A stretch of DNA of 10,379 nucleotides from an uncultured Verrucomicrobiales bacterium (GTDB lineage Bacteria; Verrucomicrobiota; Verrucomicrobiae; Limisphaerales; CANJSG01). The position numbers and the translations under genes are program-made. Of the stretch, positions 1 through 6,218 are shown in pieces. The first letter of the stretch is position 1; every line of letters starts with the position of its first letter. The notes beneath the pieces are model-generated. The model had not been told where the DNA came from and did not search any database. It worked only from the letters and a program-made list of their open reading frames with translations. The stretch covers positions 1-10,379 of the forward strand of contig CAMLMI010000152.1 in NCBI GenBank assembly GCA_946480965.1, given 5' to 3'.

Positions 1-18
1 ACTGACCACTGACCACTG
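1..18. repeat. heptanucleotide tandem repeat (ACTGACC)
   Basis: ACTGACC occurs twice in full and is followed by ACTG, giving about 2.6 copies of a 7-base unit. It lies just upstream of the first gene and may continue to the left of the window. A second 7-base tandem repeat of different sequence lies at 8431-8451. The copy number is low, so chance cannot be excluded. Confidence 0.5.
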
Positions 19-75
19 CGACGCCCCCGGTTCGGGTGCTGGTCATTTCCCGTGCGCGGCGGCAGGCTCGCCCGG

Positions 76-1284
76 ATGAACCCCGATTCCGCAACCTTTC
101 CCGGAGTGCCGACGGCCCCGGAACCGGCCGAGCGTCGGGCGGTGTCTTCTTCCCGGTCGCTGCCCTGGTTCTGCTATGCGGTGGTCTTCGGTGCGCTCTG
201 CATCCCGTTCGGCGTCCTGTGGGACATCTCGTGGCATTCCACGATCGGGCGGGACACGTTTTGGACGCCGGCCCACATGCTCATCTATCTGGGCGGCGCG
301 ATGCCGGGCATGGTCTGCGGCTGGCTGGTGCTGAAGACGACGTTCGCGGGCACGCCGGAGGAGCGGGAACGGTCGGTGCGGATCTGGGGTTTTCGCGGGC
401 CGTTGGGCGCTTGGATCATCATCTGGGGCTCGCTGGCCATGCTGACCTCCGCGCCGTTCGACAACTGGTGGCACGACGCCTACGGGCTGGACGTGAAGAT
501 CCTCTCGCCGCCGCACACGGTGCTGGCGCTGGGGATGTATGGCGTGGCGGTGGGATCGTGGGTCTTGATGGCCTCATGGCGGAACCGGCTCGGGTCGGCG
601 GACGAGCGCCGCACCACGTGGATGTTCGTCACCGTGGGCGGGGTGCTGTTGGCCATGCTCGCGATCTTCCTCACCGAGTTCAGCACGCCGAACGACCAGC
701 GCACCGCGACCTTCCACAAGGTCTCGTGCCGGGCGTATCCGATCTATCTGCTGATCGTGGCGCGGGCGGCGCAGACGCGCTGGGCGGCCACGAAGGCGGC
801 GCTGATCTACATGGGCATCCTGGCGTCGATGGCTTGGATTCTCCCGCTCTTCCCGGGCACGCCGAAGCTCGCGCCGATCTACAATCCGGTGACGCACATG
901 GTGCCGCCGTCCTTTCCGCTGCTGCTCGTCTTGCCGGCGCTGGCCATCGATCTGGTGATGGGGCTGGAGCGGCGGATGCCGTCGCGCTGGTGGCGGGATT
1001 GGCTCCGGGCTCTCGGCGCCGGGCTGGCCTTCACGGCGGTCTTCATCCCGGTGCAATGGCGCTTCGCGGAGCTGCTGATCTCCCCGGCGGCGGACAACTG
1101 GTTCCTGATCGGCCAGAACCATTTCGGCTACGGGGCTGGGCCGGGTGAATGGCGGCATCGGTTCTGGGATCTGGACAAGGACCCGCTGACGACGGGCAGC
1201 GTGCTGGTCGCGGCTTTGGCGGCGGTGCTGTCGGCCCGGCTCGGGCTGTGGTTCGGCAAGGGGATGAAGGCGGTCCAACGCTGA
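76..1284 (+). CDS. polytopic membrane protein with PmoC/AmoC-like copper-site motifs (divergent CuMMO-like subunit)
   Basis: A protein of 402 residues with about ten hydrophobic segments (roughly 31-49, 65-87, 108-127, 146-167, 181-200, 217-232, 240-259, 278-296, 311-328, 373-393). After the first segment comes DISWHSTIGRDTFWTPAH, with D50, H54 and H67 spaced D-x3-H-x12-H. After the third comes DNWWHDAYGLDVKILSPPH, with D129, H133 and H147 spaced D-x3-H-x13-H. From memory of the pMMO literature, PmoC CuC is Asp156/His160/His173 and CuD is Asn227/His231/His245, so the spacings are identical; Asp replaces Asn at the second site. The RDT-x3-TP-x-H wording also resembles the AmoC block as I remember it. 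PmoC is about 260 residues, so this protein is longer; its second half may be PmoA-like. The ATG at 76 is preferred to GTG at 52 because the upstream residues are basic and not hydrophobic. The next gene is PmoB-like in layout. Substrate is unknown. Other possibility: a non-enzymatic copper membrane protein. Confidence 0.72.
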   Translation: MNPDSATFPGVPTAPEPAERRAVSSSRSLPWFCYAVVFGALCIPFGVLWDISWHSTIGRDTFWTPAHMLIYLGGAMPGMVCGWLVLKTTFAGTPEERERSVRIWGFRGPLGAWIIIWGSLAMLTSAPFDNWWHDAYGLDVKILSPPHTVLALGMYGVAVGSWVLMASWRNRLGSADERRTTWMFVTVGGVLLAMLAIFLTEFSTPNDQRTATFHKVSCRAYPIYLLIVARAAQTRWAATKAALIYMGILASMAWILPLFPGTPKLAPIYNPVTHMVPPSFPLLLVLPALAIDLVMGLERRMPSRWWRDWLRALGAGLAFTAVFIPVQWRFAELLISPAADNWFLIGQNHFGYGAGPGEWRHRFWDLDKDPLTTGSVLVAALAAVLSARLGLWFGKGMKAVQR

Positions 1285-1350
1285 GGAAACATGCTGGGCA
1301 ATCTTCTCATGAGGAATCTGGGCATGGATGGAGCAAAGGGTCGGAACCCA

Positions 1351-1406
1351 CTCACCCAACCTTCGGCCACCCCGTCCCCGTCCGACGCAGAGAGGGCCGG
1401 GGTGAG
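1351..1406. repeat. interspersed imperfect palindromic repeat between the two membrane genes
   Basis: CTCACCC at 1351-1357 is mirrored by GGGTGAG at 1400-1406, enclosing a pyrimidine-rich then purine-rich stretch (CCCGTCCCCGTCCGACGCAGAGAGGGCCGG). This looks like the dispersed palindromic intergenic repeats I associate with Verrucomicrobia-like genomes. The open reading frame from 1291 reads through it as a low-complexity peptide rich in Pro, Ser and Thr. That is one reason for placing the next gene's start after the element. Confidence 0.5.
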
Positions 1407-1458
1407 AGGCTTTCTCCAATTTAACCAACCGGCCTCTTTAGTCGGCATCCGTCCGAAG

Positions 1459-2913
1459 ATGTTTCTTCGTCTCTGTGTTCTTCTCCTGATGCTGTTCGGT
1501 GCCGCGACCGGTTCCGCCCACGTGGGCCGGCAGAACATCGTCTTCGAGGGGCTGGCCGGGCCGTATCCGTTGCGCGTGGTGATCAAGCCGCCCGGGGTGG
1601 TTCCCGGCCTGGCGGAGATCACGGTGCGGCGCCTGAGCGACGAGGTGGAGGCCGTCTCCGTCCTGCCCATGCGCTGGGACGCGGGCCGCAAAGGCGCGCC
1701 GCCACCGGACCCGGGCGAGCCGGTCGAGGGCGACCCCGCGCTCTTCACCGCCAAGCTCTGGCTGATGAACTCCGGCGCCTACAGCGTGCTGGTCAACGCG
1801 AAGGGCACGCGCGGGGAACACTCGCTCCTCGTGCCCGTGAACTCCGTGGCCACGCAGCGGCTCGGCTTGCCCATGGGCTTCGGCGCCATGCTGGCGGCCC
1901 TGGGCCTGCTGCTCGTCGCGCTCATCGTGACCATCGCGGGCGCGGCGGTGCGCGAGAGCACCTTGCCGACGGGCACGGTGCCCGACCGGCGGCGACGGAT
2001 TCGCGGCGTGGTCGCCGCTGCGGCCTTCGCGCTGCTCGTTGGTGGCGGGCTGGTTTTTGGCCGGGCCTGGTGGAAACAGGAGGAGAACCGCTACCTGAGC
2101 CGCGTGCTCTACCAGCCCGCGCCGCTGCGGGCGGAGATCAAGGACGGACTTCTGCGCGTGGGATTCGATCCGGCGACGGGCAACCAGCGCGACCGCACCC
2201 CGCTCATCCCCGACCACGGCAAGCTCATGCATCTCTTCATGGTCCGGACGGACGACGCCGGTGCCGTGGCCCACCTCCATCCCGTGCGCGACGCGGCCAG
2301 CGGCGATTTCCTGTCCAAGGTGCCGCCGCTGTCGCCGGGGAACTACCGCCTCTTCGCCGACATCACGCAGGAAAGCGGCTTTGCCCAGACGCTGGTCGGC
2401 AGCGTGGAACTGAGCGATTCGGTCGAAGCCTCCCCGTTCATGCCGAGCGATGCGGACGACGCGTTCCGCGTGGTGGCACCGGCGTCCGCCGCGACGGCGG
2501 CTCTTTCCCCGGGCCTGGTCCTGAAGCGCCTGGAGCCCGGGCCGGTCCGCGTGGATGAACCCGTTTCGCTGCGCTTCCAGGTGCAGGACGCCGCCGGTGA
2601 GCCGGTCGAACTCGAACTCTATCTCGGCATGTTTGGCCACGCCTTCATCCTGAAGGACGACGGCACGGTCTTCACCCATCTGCATCCGCAGGGCAACGTG
2701 TCGATGGGCGCGGGCCTGGCCTTCACCCGGCGCGAACTCGGCGAAGGCGCGGCCCAAAAGCTGGTCGAGGACGTGTGCAGTCCGTTGGGCGCGGACCACG
2801 TGCTGCCATTTCCGTATTCGTTTCCCGCCGCCGGGCGATACCACGTCTGGGTGCAGGTCAAGGTGGGCGGACGCATCGAGACCGGCGCGTTCACCCTGGC
2901 CGTGGCGGAATGA
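1459..2913 (+). CDS. exported two-helix membrane protein with PmoB-like layout and duplicated His-x-His motifs
   Basis: A protein of 484 residues from the ATG at 1459. Residues 1-20 are a signal peptide ending GSA, so the predicted mature protein starts at His21. A small beta-type periplasmic domain follows (21-135, with GPYPLRVVIKPPGVVPG). Next are two membrane helices (about 138-162 and 182-202) joined by an Arg-rich loop (177-182) that should be cytoplasmic. The C-terminal part (210-484) is periplasmic and carries KLMH258...AHLHP275 and GH394...THLHP410. Each motif lies ahead of a PGNY/AGRY beta strand, which suggests two tandem YtkA/FixH-like beta domains. The order of soluble domain, two helices, soluble domain, with an N-terminal His, is that of PmoB/AmoB. 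The PmoB His-x-His copper ligands of the first domain are absent; YSVL lies where WHVH would be expected. It follows the PmoC-like gene by 174 bases. An earlier ATG at 1291 with GAGG ahead of it would add 56 residues from a repeat and bury the signal peptide. Role is inferred as copper handling or a CuMMO subunit. Confidence 0.75.
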   Translation: MFLRLCVLLLMLFGAATGSAHVGRQNIVFEGLAGPYPLRVVIKPPGVVPGLAEITVRRLSDEVEAVSVLPMRWDAGRKGAPPPDPGEPVEGDPALFTAKLWLMNSGAYSVLVNAKGTRGEHSLLVPVNSVATQRLGLPMGFGAMLAALGLLLVALIVTIAGAAVRESTLPTGTVPDRRRRIRGVVAAAAFALLVGGGLVFGRAWWKQEENRYLSRVLYQPAPLRAEIKDGLLRVGFDPATGNQRDRTPLIPDHGKLMHLFMVRTDDAGAVAHLHPVRDAASGDFLSKVPPLSPGNYRLFADITQESGFAQTLVGSVELSDSVEASPFMPSDADDAFRVVAPASAATAALSPGLVLKRLEPGPVRVDEPVSLRFQVQDAAGEPVELELYLGMFGHAFILKDDGTVFTHLHPQGNVSMGAGLAFTRRELGEGAAQKLVEDVCSPLGADHVLPFPYSFPAAGRYHVWVQVKVGGRIETGAFTLAVAE

Positions 2914-2964
2914 CCGGGGCGGGATCGGCGAACCGCCTGGTCGCCCAAGCGGTTCTTCCGGGTG

Positions 2965-3001
2965 AAAAGGAAAAGCGCGCTTCCACGGGTGGAAGCGCGC
3001 T
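2965..3001 (-). terminator. Rho-independent terminator of the oxidoreductase gene
   Basis: A perfect 12-bp stem, AGCGCGCTTCCA at 2974-2985 paired with TGGAAGCGCGCT at 2990-3001, has a CGGG loop. Read on the minus strand it is followed by a T-rich run (TTTCCTTTT, 2973-2965). It starts about 20 bases after the stop codon of the minus-strand oxidoreductase. It also lies 60 bases beyond the end of the plus-strand gene, but in that direction no T run follows. Confidence 0.88.
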
Positions 3002-3021
3002 GATCAGGCCGGGTCGGGCGA

Positions 3022-4347
3022 CTATGCGAGCTGGGTGCGGCCGGGCATGGCGAGCTCGGCCACGGGAGGCTTCGTGTCGAAGGTGATGTCGTCCTTGGGC
3101 CCGATGTTCTCCTTGGAGGCGAGCATGTGTTCCCAGGTGACCTCTTGGCCGGTATAGGCGGCCATGCGGCCCATGAGGCCCATCATGGTGCTGTTGGCGA
3201 GCCAGACGCCGTCCATGCGGGGTTTTCCGGCGCGGATGGAGGCGAAGAGCTCGTCGTGCTCCACCTGATACATGTTGGGCGTGGGGCCGCTGTAGCGCCA
3301 GGTGCGTTCGCCCTTGGTGTCCACGATGAAGGGGTTGCCGCGGAAGAGCATGACGTGGGCGCGGCCCTTGGTGCCGTAGATGTGCTCGGTGTTGTCGTTC
3401 GCGCAGCCGGTGATCTGGCGGCAGAAGAGGAAGCCCTTCGCGCCGTTGGCCCATTCATAGACGATGGAGAAGTGGTCGTAGTTCGCGCCGACGAGGGGCT
3501 CGGTGCGGATCTGGCGTCCGCCGTGGCCGAGGCACTTGACGGGCATCTCGTCCTTGAAGGCCCAGGCGGTGAGATCGACGTTGTGGATGGCCTGTTCGAC
3601 GAGGCAGTCGCCGGAGAGCCAGGGGAACTGCATCCAGTTGCGGAGGACATATTCCATGTCGCTCCAGCCGGCCTTGCGGGGGATGGGGGTCTTGGGCGGG
3701 CTGGTGTTGTAGGTGCCGTAGGTGGCCTGGATCTCGCCGATGTCGCCGGCGTGGACGCGTTCGAACACGGCGCGCTGGGCGAGGTGCGAGCGCCAGCAGA
3801 AGCCGGAGCCGACGGCGAGGTTCTTGGCCTTGGCCATGCGGACGGATTCCATGAAGGAGTGGTAGCCGGTCGCGTCGGTGGCGATGGGCTTCTCGACGAA
3901 GGTGTGTTTGCCCTTCTCCACGGCGTAGCGCATGTGGAGCGGACGGAAGCCGGGAGGCGCGGTCAGCAGCACTACATCGACGCCGCTGTCGATGACCTTC
4001 TTGTAGGCGTCCAAACCGACGAAGACGTGGTCCGGGGCGACCTTGACGCGGTCGGCGACGGAGGCTTCGCCCTTGAGGGCGGCGAGGGACTGCTGGGCCT
4101 GGTCGGAGAAGGCGTCGCCGATGGCGGTGAGATGGACGCCCTTGTCGGCGGAGAGGGCCTGCTGGGCGGCACCGGTGCCGCGACCGCCGCAGCCGATGAG
4201 GCCGACCTTCAGGATCGGGCCGGTCTCTGCGGCGCGGGACTTGGAGGTGAGGATGTGCGGGGCGACGATGGAGCCGGCGACGAGAAGGGTCCCGGAGGAC
4301 TTGAGGAAGTGGCGGCGCGAAGTGTTGTTCGGCGGGTCAACTTGCAT
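3022..4347 (-). CDS. Tat-exported Gfo/Idh/MocA family oxidoreductase
   Basis: A protein of 441 residues. The N-terminus has a twin-arginine signal, SRRHFLKSS (RR at 11-12), then a hydrophobic stretch to about residue 31, so it should be exported folded with its cofactor bound. The Rossmann nucleotide-binding motif IGCGGRGTG lies at 51-59. The family EKP motif (V-E-K-P, 151-154) carries the usual active-site lysine. A DCLVEQAIHNVDLTAW block (247-262) holds the conserved His and Asp of this family's C-terminal domain. The family catalyses NAD(P)-dependent oxidation or reduction of sugars, inositols and similar compounds; substrate cannot be told from sequence. Exported members are abundant in Planctomycetota and Verrucomicrobiota, where they are often linked to polysaccharide use. 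The ATG at 4347 is preferred to GTG at 4416 because it puts the Tat motif close to the N-terminus. It appears monocistronic. Confidence 0.93.
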   Translation of the reverse strand: MQVDPPNNTSRRHFLKSSGTLLVAGSIVAPHILTSKSRAAETGPILKVGLIGCGGRGTGAAQQALSADKGVHLTAIGDAFSDQAQQSLAALKGEASVADRVKVAPDHVFVGLDAYKKVIDSGVDVVLLTAPPGFRPLHMRYAVEKGKHTFVEKPIATDATGYHSFMESVRMAKAKNLAVGSGFCWRSHLAQRAVFERVHAGDIGEIQATYGTYNTSPPKTPIPRKAGWSDMEYVLRNWMQFPWLSGDCLVEQAIHNVDLTAWAFKDEMPVKCLGHGGRQIRTEPLVGANYDHFSIVYEWANGAKGFLFCRQITGCANDNTEHIYGTKGRAHVMLFRGNPFIVDTKGERTWRYSGPTPNMYQVEHDELFASIRAGKPRMDGVWLANSTMMGLMGRMAAYTGQEVTWEHMLASKENIGPKDDITFDTKPPVAELAMPGRTQLA

Positions 4348-4798
4348 GGTGGAACGAGTGTCGCGCGGAAGGTCGGGGAAGCAAGCCGCCCGGATTGGGG
4401 GCAGCGAATAATGCACAAGGATTGAATGAACTCTGAGCGTTCACGTCGCGCGGTTCGAGGGGCAAAGTCCAAAGTCGCGCCGGCTTTGGGATTTGTTCCG
4501 ACGGAGGAACGAAGAAGCCCCGCAGGTTGCCCTGCGGGGCTTGTTTTGGCTGCGGCCGGAACAATGAAGCGGCGGGCGCTTCGCGGTCGGGATCGTGCGG
4601 AATCTTCAGACGACACCCTAACCTCTGACTCCGCCGACCGTGGAGCGACAAACAGGTCGTCCATGGCCCCGGGGTAATCGGTTGGGCCGAATCCCCCGGC
4701 GGATCGCGCCCGCTGGGCGCCCGCGCACTTCATCGTTCCGGCAAATTCTCGGTCATGGGTTCAACACCGGGTTTCTCAAACGGTTTCTCCGGCGCATC
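4348..4798. other. intergenic region between the prepilin-like and oxidoreductase genes
   Basis: These 451 bases lie between two minus-strand genes, so they hold the 3' end of one transcript and the promoter of the next. Seen here: a small inverted repeat TGAAC-N7-GTTCA at 4427-4443, a hairpin GTTCC-N6-GGAAC at 4496-4510, the strong terminator hairpin at 4515-4547, and GCGCCC-GCT-GGGCGC at 4706-4720 about 80 bases after the prepilin-like stop. No convincing protein-coding frame or sigma-70 promoter was recognised. Short frames in this stretch have no recognisable domains. Confidence 0.6.
4515..4547. terminator. strong GC-rich hairpin terminator, possibly bidirectional
   Basis: AAGCCCCGCAGG (4515-4526) pairs perfectly with CCTGCGGGGCTT (4531-4542) around a TTGC loop. 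On the plus strand GTTTTGG follows, a fair U-run. On the minus strand CTTCTTCG follows, which is weaker. The only gene that could be terminated here is the minus-strand prepilin-like gene ending at 4799, about 255 bases upstream. No annotated plus-strand gene precedes it, which leaves room for a small plus-strand RNA. Confidence 0.82.
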
Positions 4799-5563
4799 TC
4801 ACCACCAAAAGGCGGCCAGCTCTGGGCCGTTGTCGAAGGTGCGGAGCTTCATCCGGTCGAACCGCCGCCATTCCACATGGCCGTCGAGGGCCACGACGTT
4901 TCCGCCTTCGGGCAGGCCGTTGACGCCCAGGTGGTCCGACTCGTTTACGTGGCCGCCACGCATGACCCGGGCGTAGTTGTTGGCGGAGCGGCCGGACTGG
5001 CGGTCGCCTTCGGAGATGGTGAGGTCGGCGGCCCAGAAGATCTCCATCGGGGCCAGGGCGCGGCGGCCCTCGCCATCCCTTTCGTGGATGGTGCCGGTGG
5101 TCTTGATGATCTCGTAGTCGGGCAGGAGGCGGCGGGCGCCCTTGGTGGCGAGGGCGATGCCCACGGTGCGGAGGTTCTCGGCCTCGCCGCCCCGCCACTT
5201 CCGGGTCTGCTCCTTCCTGGAAACGGTGGGCTCGAACAGGGCGGACATTTCCGCACCGTAGAGCAGGAAAGCGTCGGACGAGGCCTGGGGCAGGTCGTTG
5301 AGCCAGGGGCCGGAAAGCATGCTGAGGCCGGAAGGCGGCAGATTGTCGTTGTGGTCGGCGGCGAACATGAGGCCGGCGACGCTGACGAGGCGCTTGTTCT
5401 GGAGGCACGCGGCGCGTTGGGACGTGGCTTCGGACCGGTTCAACGCGGGCAGCACCAGCAGCGCGGCCAGGCCGAGCACGGCGACGACGACGAGCAATTC
5501 AACCAGGGTGAAGCCCGGGGATCTTCCGGACCTGTCCGGATCGGGGGAGAGCAGCGGTTTCAT
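4799..5563 (-). CDS. prepilin-type N-terminal cleavage/methylation domain protein (type II secretion/pilin-like)
   Basis: A protein of 254 residues with a textbook class III signal. A 17-residue basic and polar leader ending in Gly17 is followed by FTLVELLVVVAVLGLAALL, with Glu at position +5 of the mature protein. PilD-type peptidase should cut after Gly17 and methylate Phe18, leaving the hydrophobic helix (18-41) for assembly or membrane anchoring. The C-terminus has GGNVVALDGHVEWRRF. This resembles the His-x9-Asp-Gly ending of pseudopilin-like proteins that are greatly expanded in Planctomycetota and Verrucomicrobiota. Here His to Asp-Gly is 15 residues, longer than the x9 form. Function of these paralogs is mostly unknown. 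The ATG at 5563 is the only start close to the leader. No other pilus or secretion gene is nearby, so it is probably an orphan pseudopilin. Confidence 0.9.
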   Translation of the reverse strand: MKPLLSPDPDRSGRSPGFTLVELLVVVAVLGLAALLVLPALNRSEATSQRAACLQNKRLVSVAGLMFAADHNDNLPPSGLSMLSGPWLNDLPQASSDAFLLYGAEMSALFEPTVSRKEQTRKWRGGEAENLRTVGIALATKGARRLLPDYEIIKTTGTIHERDGEGRRALAPMEIFWAADLTISEGDRQSGRSANNYARVMRGGHVNESDHLGVNGLPEGGNVVALDGHVEWRRFDRMKLRTFDNGPELAAFWW

Positions 5564-6218
5564 CGATGTTTTTGGGTTGGTTTTTCATCGGGAACCACGG
5601 GGATGGACCGGGAACGCGCCGGGTGGATTCGATCCCCGCCGAGATCGGGAGGCAGGCCCGGATTTTTGGGCCGGCCAAGGCGGAGAGGAATCCGAAGCGT
5701 CGGGGTTGCGAGGCCGGGGTTCCTTGGGAGGAAATCCGATCCACAAGCGACAGACTGCGACTAGGGCGGCGCATCTCGGATATCGGCGTGGGCCGATGGG
5801 CTGGCAGAACCGGAATTTAAGGACGGGCTCGAGCCCGGTGGTTTGCCAGTTACGACTCGGTCCCGTTTCCGGAACCGCACGTGGACCATTGCAGGAAACG
5901 ATCCGGTGTGCAATGGAAGTCACACCCCAAGGTGCTACTCGGGTTGCCAGACAGGTGAGAGTTCTCGGCGATTCTGTCCGTTTGTCCGGAATAGGCCGGA
6001 AAAGGGCGAAGAAGACCGAAAAAAACAAGCACTTGCGTCGGGTGGAGAAAGGAGAGCCGCAGTGCCGAATGCTTCGCTGGTAGCCCTATTCGCCAGGAAG
6101 GCGCGAAGGAGAGGCGGCGAGTTGCCCGGTTACGGCGAGTCCATCCCACGCATGACGGGTCGGCCGGGAAACCGGCTCGCCAATCACCCTTCCGACGGCC
6201 CAGTCTGCCGCCCATTCC
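5564..6218. other. long divergent intergenic region with hairpins, no clear gene
   Basis: These 655 bases separate the minus-strand prepilin-like gene from the plus-strand GYF gene, so both promoters should be here. I could not recognise a convincing -35/-10 pair. The open frames crossing it are arginine- and proline-rich and look like non-coding GC-rich DNA. Notable parts are the hairpins at 5782-5849, the tRNA-like fold at 5802-5864, and a repeat-like stretch near 6089-6107 (TTCGCCAGGAAGGCGCGAA), which is a near-palindrome. An A-rich run (GAAAAAAACAAG) lies near 6020. The stretch may hold remnants of lost genes. Confidence 0.55.
5782..5849. repeat. two adjacent inverted repeats
   Basis: ATCGGC (5782-5787) and GCCGAT (5792-5797) form a perfect 6-bp stem with a GTGG loop. 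Directly after it, CTGGCAGAACCGG (5801-5813) pairs imperfectly with CCGGTGGTTTGCCAG (5835-5849), and the perfect palindrome GGGCTCGAGCCC (5825-5836) overlaps the right arm. The cluster could be a structured transcript, a protein-binding site or a dispersed repeat. No T-run follows, so it does not look like a terminator. Confidence 0.5.

Noticed and set aside
36..1148. 370-codon plus-strand frame overlapping the PmoC-like gene
   Set aside because: Out-of-frame reading rich in Gly, Ala, Arg and His; the other frame has regular membrane segments and metal motifs.
1438..2844. 468-codon minus-strand frame opposite the PmoB-like gene
   Set aside because: Arg-, His- and Gln-rich with no domain; the plus-strand frame has a signal peptide, membrane helices and repeated motifs.
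76..2913. Labelling the pair as true methane or ammonia monooxygenase
   Set aside because: Only motif spacing and layout agree; sequence is otherwise divergent, a separate A-subunit gene is absent and no downstream oxidation genes are visible.
3127..4425. 432-codon plus-strand open frame opposite the oxidoreductase
   Set aside because: It mirrors the high-GC minus-strand gene, is dominated by Gly, Ala, Val, Asp and Glu with no domain, and the minus-strand frame has clear Gfo/Idh/MocA motifs.
5802..5864. Calling a functional tRNA
   Set aside because: No T-arm, C at position 33, mismatches in the D and anticodon stems; reported only as a finding.
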